Shown: in pieces, positions 28,153-35,242 of the stretch
Layout of the letters: each line of letters opens with the position of its first letter
Position numbering within the stretch: the stretch's first letter is position 1
Position numbers and translations under genes: made by a program
NCBI RefSeq assembly: GCF_030811215.1
Contig: NZ_JAUSQM010000001.1
Span: 3,348,001 to 3,412,000, forward strand
Length of the DNA stretch: 64,000 bases
Reading direction: 5' to 3'
DNA from: Nocardioides massiliensis
Lineage (GTDB): Bacteria > Actinomycetota > Actinomycetes > Propionibacteriales > Nocardioidaceae
Notes under the pieces: model-generated
What the model was told of the DNA's origin: nothing
What the model saw: the letters and a program-made list of their open reading frames with translations, nothing else
Database searches by the model: none

Positions 28153-28589
28153 CCCTCCTCGCGGCGGCGGCGCCACCGCTCCTCCATCCGCTGGGTGAAG
28201 GAACCGGAACCCTTCGCCTTCGACTTGCGCGGCTTGTTGGCACGCCCGCCCTCGATGACCGAGAAACCGCGCGTGGGGTCCCCGCCGGCGACCGGCTCAC
28301 CCATCTCCGCGCCGGGGGCGTACTGGCCGCGCCACGCGGTGAGCGCGACGTAGGCCGAGACCAGCATGACGACGAACCCGATGATCCCGACGATCGTCTG
28401 GGCGGCGATCGCGCCCGTCATGAGGACCGCGACGCCCACGAGGAAGACACCGCCGGCCACGATGGTGCGCCGACGTGCATCCCGACGGGCGGCGGTGCCG
28501 CGCAGCGTCGAGGCGAGCTTCGGGTCCTCGGCCACCAGGGCACGCTCCATCTGCTCGAGCAGGCGGAGCTCCTCCTCCGAGAGCGGCAC
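28140..28589 (-). CDS. DUF3040 membrane protein
   Basis: A 149-residue actinobacterial protein of unknown role. It begins VPLSEEELRLLEQMERALVAEDPKLASTL, the hallmark of DUF3040, then has two adjacent transmembrane segments (RTIVAGGVFLVGVAVLMTGAI and IVGIIGFVVMLVSAYVALTAW). A basic cytoplasmic tail (NKPRKSKAKGSGSF) follows. GTG at 28589 is preferred because GGGAGGAA lies directly upstream and family members begin there. A GTG at 28646 would add 19 low-complexity residues and lies inside a palindrome. In other actinobacteria this gene also lies near the division cluster. Confidence 0.88.
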   Translation of the reverse strand: MPLSEEELRLLEQMERALVAEDPKLASTLRGTAARRDARRRTIVAGGVFLVGVAVLMTGAIAAQTIVGIIGFVVMLVSAYVALTAWRGQYAPGAEMGEPVAGGDPTRGFSVIEGGRANKPRKSKAKGSGSFTQRMEERWRRRREEGNGF

Positions 28590-28635
28590 GTCTTCCTCCC
28601 AGGGTCCGGTCGTCGCGGTGGTCGTCGCCGGTGCG

Positions 28636-28657
28636 ACGGCGGTCACGTGACCGCCGT
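28636..28657. terminator. 22-bp perfect palindrome after dinB
   Basis: A perfect 22-bp palindrome centred on CACGTG lies 10 bases beyond the dinB stop and 46 bases before the preferred DUF3040 start. As RNA it makes a stable hairpin, so it may terminate the SOS operon. As DNA it could be an operator for DUF3040. Confidence 0.5.
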
Positions 28658-28667
28658 GCCTCCAAGT

Positions 28668-29939
28668 CTAGGCAGGTCCTTGAAGCGGTGGTAGCCGCCC
28701 GGTGGAAATCCATTCGTCCGCATCGCCCGGGGCGCGACGATCCACGAGGGTGGCGGGCCGGACGACGGCTCGTCCGAACCGTGCGGACGCCTGGTCGACC
28801 GCCCGGTCCAGGTCGGCCCAACCCTCGGCGCGGGCGCCGAGCTCCAGCTGGGGCTGCCAGCGCGAGCGCGCGACCAGCCCGGTCGCCTTCACCCCCAGCA
28901 GGCGCACGGGCCGGCGTCCCTGGCCGGGTTGTCCGGGAGCGCCGAGGGCGCGCAGGAGCTCGCGTGTGGTCGCGAAGATCTCGTGGGACACGTCGGTCGG
29001 CTCTCCGACCGAGCGGGACCGGTCGAGGGTCTCGAAGTCGCTGTAGCGCACGCGCAGCCCGAGGGTGCGGGCTGCCATGCCCGCGGCGCGCAGCCGGCCT
29101 GCCAGCTTCGTGGCGAGCCGGAGCAGCTGTCGGCTCAGCTCCTCCGGATCGCTGACGTCGGACCCGAAGGTCGACTCGTTGCTCATCGAGCGCTCGGCGC
29201 GCTGCTGGGACCGGCCGGCCTCCATGCCCCGGTGGTCGCGCCCGTGAGCCAGGTCCCACAGCCACCGGCCGGCGTGCCGTCCGAGGGCGGCCTCGACGAT
29301 CTCGATCGGCACCGCCGCGACGTCGGCGACGGTGTGCAGCTCGAGCCGGTGGAGCACCGCGGCGGTGCGGGGACCGACGCCGTACACCTCGCCGACGCGG
29401 TGGCTGCGCAGGAACGCGATGGTCTCCTCCGGCGCCACGACGCAGACCCCGTCGGGCTTGGCGCGGTTGGTCGCCATCTTCGCCACCGTCGGCGTCGCGG
29501 CCACGCCCACGCTGCACCGGATCTGCTGGGTCTCCCACACGCGGGCACGGACCTGCTCGGCGATGTCGGCCGGCGGTCCGAGCAGGCGGACCGCCCCGGC
29601 GACGTCGAGGTAGGCCTCGTCGAGCGAGAGCACCTGCACGGACGGGGTGAACTCCGTGAAGACCTCGAGCACCGCGTGGGAGACCTCGGTGAAGGCGGCG
29701 AAGTCGGGCGGCACCACGACGGCTGTCGGACACGCGCGCAGCGCCTGACGGGTGGGGACACCGGAGCGGACGCCGGCCGCGCGGGCGGGGTAGTTGGCTG
29801 ACAGCACCACCCCCCGGTCGGCGCCCCCGACGATCACCGGGACGTCGTGGAGCTCGGGACGCTCACGCAGCATCACCGAGGCGTAGAAGCAGTCCATGTC
29901 GACGTGCAGCAGCCGGCACGCCAGGGACGGGTCGCTCAC
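28668..29939 (-). CDS. dinB: DNA polymerase IV (Y-family translesion polymerase)
   Basis: A low-fidelity translesion DNA polymerase of 423 residues. Catalytic residues are in HVDMDCFYASV (Asp14, Asp16) and SLDEAYLDV. YGVGPRTAAVLHRLELHTVADVA is the thumb helix-hairpin-helix. The little-finger domain contains LGLRVRYSDFETLDRSRS. The far C-terminus lacks an obvious QxxLF-like clamp motif; RLPPLQGPA is the end. The start is GTG at 29939, 30 bases after the methyltransferase stop. It is the last gene of a three-gene minus-strand operon whose first gene is preceded by a perfect LexA box, so induction by DNA damage is predicted. Confidence 0.95.
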   Translation of the reverse strand: MSDPSLACRLLHVDMDCFYASVMLRERPELHDVPVIVGGADRGVVLSANYPARAAGVRSGVPTRQALRACPTAVVVPPDFAAFTEVSHAVLEVFTEFTPSVQVLSLDEAYLDVAGAVRLLGPPADIAEQVRARVWETQQIRCSVGVAATPTVAKMATNRAKPDGVCVVAPEETIAFLRSHRVGEVYGVGPRTAAVLHRLELHTVADVAAVPIEIVEAALGRHAGRWLWDLAHGRDHRGMEAGRSQQRAERSMSNESTFGSDVSDPEELSRQLLRLATKLAGRLRAAGMAARTLGLRVRYSDFETLDRSRSVGEPTDVSHEIFATTRELLRALGAPGQPGQGRRPVRLLGVKATGLVARSRWQPQLELGARAEGWADLDRAVDQASARFGRAVVRPATLVDRRAPGDADEWISTGRLPPLQGPA

Positions 29940-29969
29940 GGCGCACCCGCGCCGGCGACGTGATCGGCG

Positions 29970-30749
29970 TCAGACGCGGGTGGCGAGCACGTGGAGCTGC
30001 TGGGCGAGGGGGAGGTACTCGGGGCGCTCCGCGACCGCGGACTCGAGGGCGAGGAGCGCCTCGGCCGCGCCTGGCTCGAGATCGAGCAGAGCGCTGGGCA
30101 CCAGGTCGGAGAAGACCCGGACAGCGTGGACCGTGTCGATGCCGAAGCCCGCACCGGTGGCGCTGGCCCGGACGTCGTCGACGGTGAACCGGCGCGGCCC
30201 GCTGGTCGGCGGGGTCTCGAGCAGCTCACGGGCCTGGTGGAGGTGGCCGGCCATCGCCCGGGCGAGGACCGCCGCGTGCAGCTGACCGACGACGACGCTG
30301 AGCAGGCCGCCGGCGGGGAGCACGCGCGCGAACGCCTCCCAGGCCGGCGCGGGGTCGGGCAGGACGTCGAGCACGCCGTGGCAGAGCACGGCGTCGACCG
30401 AGCCCGGCTCGACCAGGGACGACAGCGACTCGACGTCGCCCTGCAGTCCGCGGACCCGGTCGGCGACGTCGCGCTCGCGGGCGCGCCGATCGAGCGCAGC
30501 GAGGGCGTCGGGGCTGGGGTCGACGACGAGGACATCGGCGCCGAGGCCCGCCACCCGGACGGCGAAGTCGCCGGTGCCGCCACCGACGTCGAGCACGCGC
30601 AACCGCTCCGCCCGGCGCTCGCGCAGCACGGACCCCAGGGCAGTCTCGAGGGCGGCCCACACCACCGCGGTCCGGGCGAGACCGCGGCGCTGGCTGACGG
30701 TGGCGGAGCCGGGGTCGCCGGCGCCGGGAGGAGGAGGTGCGCTCGCCAT
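29970..30749 (-). CDS. SAM-dependent methyltransferase, SOS operon member
   Basis: A 259-residue class I methyltransferase. The SAM-binding motif is RVLDVGGGTGDFAVRVAG at about residue 52, followed by VDPSPDALAAL, GDVESL and DAVLCHGVLDVLPDPAPAWEAFARVLPAGGLLSV. This is the pattern of small-molecule or CmoA/SmtA-like methyltransferases; the substrate cannot be told. ATG at 30749 is used; a GTG three codons upstream (30758) is possible. It lies 27 bases after the HEPN gene and 30 before dinB, all on one strand, so it should be co-induced with them. Confidence 0.87.
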   Translation of the reverse strand: MASAPPPPGAGDPGSATVSQRRGLARTAVVWAALETALGSVLRERRAERLRVLDVGGGTGDFAVRVAGLGADVLVVDPSPDALAALDRRARERDVADRVRGLQGDVESLSSLVEPGSVDAVLCHGVLDVLPDPAPAWEAFARVLPAGGLLSVVVGQLHAAVLARAMAGHLHQARELLETPPTSGPRRFTVDDVRASATGAGFGIDTVHAVRVFSDLVPSALLDLEPGAAEALLALESAVAERPEYLPLAQQLHVLATRV

Positions 30750-30776
30750 GCGCCCCACTCTCTCATCCGAGGCTGC

Positions 30777-31241
30777 TCAGCCGGCGCGTCCGACACGGCC
30801 CGCGGGGCGGGTCGCCGGGAGCGCGCTCGGCACGGTCGTGACCACGACGCTCCCCTGCGCCAGCCCCAGCGACCGCTCCACGAGCGCGAGGAAGTGGTCG
30901 GCCTCGCGGACGAGGTCGTCGGCCTCCCGTTCGGTGACGGCGTGGCGGGACCCGGCCTCGGCAGCAGCGCGCTTCGCCGCACCGGCGGCGAAGAAGCTCG
31001 CCCACTCCTCGAACTCCGGCGCAACCGTGGACAGCAGCACCCAGGCGTTGCGCTGGCGCCGCGCCCGGGGCGTGGCGGGCCGGGCCCGCGCGGCCAGCAC
31101 CGCGGCCGTCGCCTGCAGCGCGGCGACGTGGGCGGCGGCGTACCTGCGTCCGGGCTCGGTGGCGGCGACCGCGTCCTGCAGCGAGCGCGCCGAGCGCTCG
31201 AGTGCGGTCAGTGCGGTCTCCGGGACCAGGTGGTGTGACAT
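30777..31241 (-). CDS. SAV_6107-family HEPN-domain protein, first gene of a LexA-controlled operon
   Basis: A 154-residue all-helical protein. The RYAAAH motif at residues 33-38 fits the Rx4-6H signature of HEPN ribonucleases, and the Ala-rich helices around it fit the SAV_6107 HEPN family of actinobacteria. Function is unproven. HEPN proteins often cut RNA in toxin or defence roles, but some members only bind nucleotides. ATG at 31241 is preferred, with AAGGGGAGG 5 bases upstream; the frame continues to 31301 through the operator. A perfect LexA box lies 17 bases upstream. Methyltransferase and dinB genes follow closely, so a role in the DNA-damage response is inferred. Confidence 0.85.
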   Translation of the reverse strand: MSHHLVPETALTALERSARSLQDAVAATEPGRRYAAAHVAALQATAAVLAARARPATPRARRQRNAWVLLSTVAPEFEEWASFFAAGAAKRAAAEAGSRHAVTEREADDLVREADHFLALVERSLGLAQGSVVVTTVPSALPATRPAGRVGRAG

Positions 31242-31258
31242 CGGGCCTCCCCTTCTCA

Positions 31259-31315
31259 TCGAACACGTGTTCGACCCTGATCGAAGGGTAGACCCCGGCA
31301 CCGACAGTCGGTCAA
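31259..31315 (-). promoter_or_regulatory. LexA (SOS) box and promoter of the HEPN-methyltransferase-dinB operon
   Basis: TCGAACACGTGTTCGA at 31259-31274 is a perfect 16-bp palindrome matching the actinobacterial LexA box TCGAAC-N4-GTTCGA at every fixed base. It ends 17 bases before the HEPN start. On the same strand TTGACC (31315-31310) and TACCCT (31290-31285), 19 bases apart, are plausible -35 and -10. The box would then sit just after the transcription start, a normal repression site. Confidence 0.88.
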
Positions 31316-31343
31316 GACCGACCGTTGCGCGGGGAGCGAAGGC

Positions 31344-31661
31344 TCAGGAGACGAGCTTGAGACCGATGACGCAGCCGACGATGCCGGCGACGAGCAGCAC
31401 CCGGGCGACGGAGAACGGCTGGGCACCGGTGGCCAGCTCGTAGGCGACGGTCAGACCGGCACCGATCCCGACCCACACGGCGTACGCCGTGCCCGTGGGC
31501 AGGGTGCGCATCGCCCAGGCCAGGCCGGCCATGCTGATCACGACGGCGACCCCGAAGACGGTGGTGGGCCCCAGCTTGGTGAGGCCGGCAGAGCGCCCGA
31601 GCGCGGTGGCCCACACCGCCTCGAACACCCCGGACACGACCAGCACGATCCATGCGAGCAC
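31344..31661 (-). CDS. Small multidrug-resistance-family guanidinium exporter (Gdx/SugE type)
   Basis: A 105-residue SMR transporter with four transmembrane helices, working as an antiparallel dimer that exchanges protons for cation. The essential glutamate is in SGVFEAVWATAL (residue 14). GTAYAVWVGIGAGLTV is the conserved helix-3 region, with the W-GIGA pattern of the Gdx/SugE subtype rather than EmrE. The start is GTG at 31661 with AGAGGAG about 9 bases upstream. A guanidine-III riboswitch directly precedes the ribosome site, which makes guanidinium export the most likely function. The gene stands alone between YbaK (divergent) and the SOS operon. Confidence 0.92.
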   Translation of the reverse strand: MLAWIVLVVSGVFEAVWATALGRSAGLTKLGPTTVFGVAVVISMAGLAWAMRTLPTGTAYAVWVGIGAGLTVAYELATGAQPFSVARVLLVAGIVGCVIGLKLVS

Positions 31662-31677
31662 GACAGACCACTCCTCT

Positions 31678-31719
31678 GCGCCGTCTTGTCGCTGGCCGGG
31701 TACGGCGCACCTCGTCCGG
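31678..31719 (-). ncRNA. Guanidine-III riboswitch
   Basis: On the minus strand the 42 bases begin CCGGACGAGGTGCGCCGTAC and end with GACAAGACGGCGC. This is nearly the sequence I recall for the Thermobifida fusca guanidine-III aptamer of known structure. GCGCCGT pairs perfectly with ACGGCGC to form the pseudoknot. The ribosome site AGAGGAG begins two bases after the aptamer, so ligand binding can free or block it. This fits the exporter gene it precedes. Confidence 0.9.
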
Positions 31720-31764
31720 TGCCGCTTGCAGGCACCCCCAGTGTCTCAAACAAGGCTGAGTTCC

Positions 31765-31770
31765 TAGAGT
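31765..31770 (+). promoter_or_regulatory. Putative leaderless promoter -10 (TAGAGT) of the YbaK-family gene
   Basis: TAGAGT ends 8 bases before the ATG at 31779 and no ribosome site lies between. Its upstream region overlaps the transcript region of the divergent SMR gene. Confidence 0.4.
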
Positions 31771-31778
31771 CGGGCGCC

Positions 31779-32273
31779 ATGAGCGACGTCACGACCGACC
31801 AGCCGGCGGAGCACCCCTCGATCGCGGCGTTCCGTGCGGAGCTGGCGGCGCGCGGCGGGACCGGTGAGATCCGGGTCCTGCCCGACGCGGTCCACACTGC
31901 TGCACTCGCCGCCGATGCGTTGGGCTGCGAGGTCGGCGCCATCGCCAACAGTCTGCTCTTCGACGCGGACGGCGAGCCGGTGCTGATCCTCACCTCCGGT
32001 GCGCACCGCGTCGACGTACCCCTCGTGTCGGCGGCGCTGGGCCGTGGTGAGCTGCGGCGCGCCAAGCCGGACTTCGTCCGCACCCACACCGGACAGGTCA
32101 TCGGCGGCGTCTCCCCCTTCGCCCACCCGGCTCCGGTGCCGACGTGGATCGACCCGTGGCTGGCGCGCCACCCCGTCGTGTGGGCGGCGGCCGGACACCC
32201 CGCGGCGGTGTTCAGCTCCACCTACGACGAGCTCATCGCCCTCACCGGTGCGACACCGCTCGACGTCGAGTGA
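31779..32273 (+). CDS. YbaK/EbsC-family aminoacyl-tRNA deacylase
   Basis: A 164-residue single-domain protein of the YbaK/ProX editing superfamily, which hydrolyses mischarged aminoacyl-tRNAs such as Cys- or Ala-tRNA-Pro. Family features are TAALAADALGCEVGAIANSLLFDADGEPVLILTSGAHRVD and TGQVIGGVSPFAHPAPVPTWID near residue 107. AGHPAAVFSSTYDELIALTGA is near the end. The exact tRNA substrate is not clear. ATG at 31779 is chosen as the family-like start. Seven bases separate it from the following acetyltransferase gene. Confidence 0.9.
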   Translation: MSDVTTDQPAEHPSIAAFRAELAARGGTGEIRVLPDAVHTAALAADALGCEVGAIANSLLFDADGEPVLILTSGAHRVDVPLVSAALGRGELRRAKPDFVRTHTGQVIGGVSPFAHPAPVPTWIDPWLARHPVVWAAAGHPAAVFSSTYDELIALTGATPLDVE

Positions 32274-32280
32274 GGACCCC

Positions 32281-32811
32281 GTGAGCACGATCGAGGTCCG
32301 GCCCGCGACGGAAGCCGACGCGGCCGACGTGGCGCACGTGCACGTCACCACCTGGCAGCAGGCCTATGACGGCCTGCTCCCGGCGACGCTGCTCGACAAC
32401 CTGTCGGTGGAGCAGCGCACGCACTGGTGGGCGGAGTTCCTCGCCGACGTTCCGGCGCGCAACACCGTGCTGGTCGCCGTGGTCGACGGCCGCGTCGTGG
32501 GCTTCGTCGGCGTCTGCCCCACCCGCGACGAGGACCTCGACCCCGACACCACCGGCGAGGTCGCGGCGATCTACCTGCTGCGCCCGTGGTGGGACCGCGG
32601 CATCGGGGCGCAGCTCATCACTGCGGCGGAGGAGGCACTGGTCGGTCACGGCTTCACCGACGCGACGTTGTGGGTGCTCGCCGACAACGACCGTGCGCGG
32701 ACGTTCTACGAGCGGCGCGGATGGGTGCCCGACGGCGGTGAGCGCACCGAAGACCTGCACGGGCGGCTCGTCCCGGAGCTGCGTTACTGGCGCTCGCTGA
32801 GCGACCGTTGA
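32281..32811 (+). CDS. GNAT-family N-acetyltransferase
   Basis: A 176-residue acetyl-CoA-dependent acyltransferase. It begins STIEVRPATEADAADVAHVHVTTWQQAYDGLLP, common in RimI-like and phosphinothricin-type GNATs. The acetyl-CoA motif is AAIYLLRPWWDRGIGAQLITAAEEAL, with W in place of a common small residue. ATLWVLADNDRARTFYERRGWVPDG follows. The start is GTG at 32281. The substrate is unknown. It is probably co-transcribed with the YbaK-family gene. Confidence 0.9.
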   Translation: MSTIEVRPATEADAADVAHVHVTTWQQAYDGLLPATLLDNLSVEQRTHWWAEFLADVPARNTVLVAVVDGRVVGFVGVCPTRDEDLDPDTTGEVAAIYLLRPWWDRGIGAQLITAAEEALVGHGFTDATLWVLADNDRARTFYERRGWVPDGGERTEDLHGRLVPELRYWRSLSDR

Positions 32812-32855
32812 TCGTCCATCCGCTGCCGGCTGCCGTTCAGCGCGTCGGCGCAGCC

Positions 32856-32861
32856 TAGGGT
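32856..32861 (+). promoter_or_regulatory. Putative leaderless promoter -10 (TAGGGT) of the CrtI-like gene
   Basis: TAGGGT ends 7 bases before the ATG at 32869, with no ribosome site between. Confidence 0.45.
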
Positions 32862-32868
32862 CTAGCCC

Positions 32869-34170
32869 ATGGCACGCGTGGTGGTGATCGGCGGTGGGCT
32901 CGGCGGCATGGCCTCGGCCGTGCGCCTGGCCAAGATCGGGCACGAGGTGACGCTGCTCGAGGCCCGCGAGGAGCTCGGCGGGGCCCTCGGCCTGCTCGCG
33001 CACGACGGCTACACCTGGGACGCCGGCCCGAGCGCCACTCCCCTGCCCGGCGCGATCCGCGACCTGTTCCGCAAGTCCGGGCGACCGCTCGAGCGGGAGG
33101 TCGAGCTCGTCGCGGTGCCGCAGTTCCGCGAGCACCGCTTCGAGGACGACACCCGCGTGACGTTCGCCGCCGGACGCGTCCCCCAGCAGGAGGCCCTCAC
33201 CGCCGCCCTCGGCGAGAAGGCGGCCGCGGCATGGATGGCCTGGACCGAGTCGTTCCACACGCCGTGGGAGACCGTGCGCCGTGAGTATCTCGAGCGCCCC
33301 TGGGCCCTCGACCTGGTCGACCGCAGCACCCGCGACCTGCTCTTCAGCCGCGAGACGCTGCACAAGCGGGTGCGGAAGTCGTTCAAAGACGTCCGGCTGC
33401 GCGCCATCGCCCTGCACCACGCCGAGCTCGCCGGACACGACCCGCGCAACGTGCCGGCGTGGTGGGGCGTGCTCGACTACGTCGAGCAGAAGTTCGGCGT
33501 CTGGACCGTGCCGGGCGGCCTCGGCCAGCTCACCCAGGTGCTCACCAAGCGCCTCGGCGAGCGCCGCGTCACGGTGCAGCTGGGCACGCCGGCGACCGAC
33601 GTCGTCGTGCGCAACGGCGCCGCCGTCGCCGTCGCCACCCGCGAGGGCGAGCTCGCCGCCGACCTCGTGGTCTGCGCCGTCGACCCGCGCCGGCTCCCGA
33701 CCCTCGCGCGCCACGTCGCGCGGACGATGCCCGCACTGCCACCGGTCGTGAGCCACCTGGGCCTTGGCAGCTCCGCCCCCGACCTGGCCACGGAGACCGT
33801 CTTCCACCGCGAGCCCACCATCGTCGTACGGCGATCGGGGGTGGGGCCCGACGGGACCCTCGGCGTCACGCTGCTGGGTCGTGGCCGGGTGTCGGAGGAC
33901 ATCGTGGTCGCGCTGGCCCGCTACGGCCTCGACCTGCGCCCCCACATCGTCACCCGCGTCGACGAGAACCCGCGCCAGCTGGTCGAGCGGCTGCACGGGT
34001 CGCCGTACGGCGTGGCCTGGCAGGGTCGGCGTACCCTCACCGACCGGCTGTCGACGCGCACGCCGATCCCCGGCGTGTTCGCTGCCGGCGCGCACGCCGC
34101 TCCCGGGGCCGGCGTCCCCTTCGTCGCCCTCAGCTCCGCCCTGATCGCCCAGGAGGTCGGTCCGGCCTGA
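32869..34170 (+). CDS. CrtI/phytoene-desaturase-like FAD-dependent oxidoreductase
   Basis: A 433-residue flavoprotein. The N-terminal dinucleotide-binding motif is RVVVIGGGLGGMASAVRLAKIGHEVTLLEAREELGG, followed by DAGPSATPLPGAIRDLF. FGVWTVPGGLGQLTQVLTKRL lies in the middle. The C-terminal FAD motif is IPGVFAAGAHAAPGAGVPFVALSSALIAQ. Such proteins desaturate or isomerise carotenoids, but no phytoene synthase or other crt gene is nearby, so the substrate is uncertain. A polyprenyl synthetase gene lies about 1.1 kb downstream beyond metF. A palindromic repeat starts 5 bases after the stop. Confidence 0.88.
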   Translation: MARVVVIGGGLGGMASAVRLAKIGHEVTLLEAREELGGALGLLAHDGYTWDAGPSATPLPGAIRDLFRKSGRPLEREVELVAVPQFREHRFEDDTRVTFAAGRVPQQEALTAALGEKAAAAWMAWTESFHTPWETVRREYLERPWALDLVDRSTRDLLFSRETLHKRVRKSFKDVRLRAIALHHAELAGHDPRNVPAWWGVLDYVEQKFGVWTVPGGLGQLTQVLTKRLGERRVTVQLGTPATDVVVRNGAAVAVATREGELAADLVVCAVDPRRLPTLARHVARTMPALPPVVSHLGLGSSAPDLATETVFHREPTIVVRRSGVGPDGTLGVTLLGRGRVSEDIVVALARYGLDLRPHIVTRVDENPRQLVERLHGSPYGVAWQGRRTLTDRLSTRTPIPGVFAAGAHAAPGAGVPFVALSSALIAQEVGPA

Positions 34171-34174
34171 GGCG

Positions 34175-34268
34175 GGCAGTTTCACCGCCCGAGCCACGAC
34201 ACGCCCGCTCGTCGTACGAAACTGGCGCCCCAAACGCCCGGTTTCGATAGACGGGCGGTGAAACTGCC
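34175..34268. repeat. Palindrome-ended intergenic repeat, family 1 copy B
   Basis: This 94-bp element has perfect 17-bp terminal inverted repeats (34175-34191 and 34252-34268), the same as the ends of the copy at 8872-8969. It lies in the opposite orientation to that copy, with a shared 29-base core (34196-34224). It fills the gap between the convergent CrtI-like and metF genes. Confidence 0.8.
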
Positions 34269-34278
34269 ACCCGGTACG

Positions 34279-34293
34279 GCGCCCGACGGGCGC
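34279..34293 (-). terminator. metF terminator hairpin
   Basis: GCGCCC (34279-34284) pairs with GGGCGC (34288-34293) around a 3-base loop, 6 bases after the metF stop. Confidence 0.45.
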
Positions 34294-34299
34294 GCCGCG

Positions 34300-35205
34300 T
34301 CAGGCGTGGACGCCCAGACCCTCGTAGATCTCGCGGGTGGCGCGGGAGCGGTTGAGGGTGAAGAAGTGCAGCCCGGGAGCACCACCGGCGAGCAGTTCGT
34401 CGCACAGCTCGGTGGCGATCTCGACACCGATGCGGCGCACGTCGGCGGGGTCGTCGACGCCGTCGAAGCGCTGCACCACCTCGGCCGGCACCTCGCGTCC
34501 GGACAGCTCCGCCATGCGCACGATCGAGCGGGCGCTGAGGATCGGCATGATGCCGGGCAGGAGCGGGATGTCGATGCCGGCGCGGTCGCAGCGCTCGCGC
34601 AGCCCGAAGTAGTCCTCGGCGCGGAAGAACATCTCGGTGATGCCGAACTGCGCCCCGGCGTCGGCCTTGGCACGCATCGCGTCGACGTCGGCCTCGAGCG
34701 TGGCGCAGTCGCGGTGCCCGAGGGGGAACACCGCCACGCCGACGCTGAAGTCACCCAGCGAGCGCGCGAGCGCGACGAGCTCGCTGGCGTAGTTGAGGCC
34801 GCCCTCGGTCGGGACCCACGCGGTGCCCGGACCGGTGGGCGGGTCGCCGCGCAGCGCGAGCACGTTGCGCACCCCCGCGTCGGCGTACCTCCCGATGACA
34901 TGGCGCAGCTCCTCGACGGTCTGGCCCACGCAGGTCAGGTGCGCCATCGGCGTCAGGGTCGTCTCGGCCGCGATCCGCTCGGTGATCCCGACGGTGCCGT
35001 CGCGGGTCGAGCCGCCGGCGCCCTCGGTCACCGAGACGAAGGTGGGGCGCAGCGGCTCCAGCTCGCGGATCGCCCGCCACAGCGCCCGCTCCCCGTCGGC
35101 GTCCTTCGGCGGGAAGAACTCGAAGGAGAACGACCGCTCGCCCGCGGCGAGCAGATCGACGATCGCGTGCCCACAGGGCATGCGGGAAGGGAGACCGAGG
35201 GCCAT
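34300..35205 (-). CDS. metF: 5,10-methylenetetrahydrofolate reductase
   Basis: Makes 5-methyl-THF for methionine synthesis, FAD-dependent (301 residues, TIM barrel). Motifs are FSFEFFPPKDADGE near the N-terminus, RPTFVSVTEGAGGSTRDGT, MAHLTCVGQTVEELRH, VLALRGDPP, QFGITEMFFRAEDYF and LPGIMPILSARSIVRMAELSG. The start is ATG at 35205, 7 bases from a TACCCT hexamer and without a ribosome site, so leaderless translation is likely. It is divergent from the prenyl synthase gene, with promoters that overlap face to face. Confidence 0.96.
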   Translation of the reverse strand: MALGLPSRMPCGHAIVDLLAAGERSFSFEFFPPKDADGERALWRAIRELEPLRPTFVSVTEGAGGSTRDGTVGITERIAAETTLTPMAHLTCVGQTVEELRHVIGRYADAGVRNVLALRGDPPTGPGTAWVPTEGGLNYASELVALARSLGDFSVGVAVFPLGHRDCATLEADVDAMRAKADAGAQFGITEMFFRAEDYFGLRERCDRAGIDIPLLPGIMPILSARSIVRMAELSGREVPAEVVQRFDGVDDPADVRRIGVEIATELCDELLAGGAPGLHFFTLNRSRATREIYEGLGVHA

Positions 35206-35207
35206 AC

Positions 35208-35241
35208 CGGTCAGGGTACGGCGATGACCGTACGCTGACCG
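35208..35241. promoter_or_regulatory. Face-to-face overlapping promoters of metF and the prenyl synthase
   Basis: A 14-bp inverted repeat with one mismatch (35208-35221 and 35228-35241) fills most of the 37-base divergent gap. Each strand reads CGGTCA, 17 bases, then TACGCT (plus, 35231-35236) or TACCCT (minus, 35218-35213). Each hexamer ends 6-7 bases before its start codon. Both promoters would use the same DNA, so only one polymerase could bind at a time. Confidence 0.6.
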
Positions 35242-35242
35242 C

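Noticed and set aside
31720-31778. Guanidine-I riboswitch upstream of the SMR gene
   Set aside because: CTAGG occurs, but the conserved guanidine-I segments are missing; the guanidine-III aptamer at 31678-31719 explains the region.
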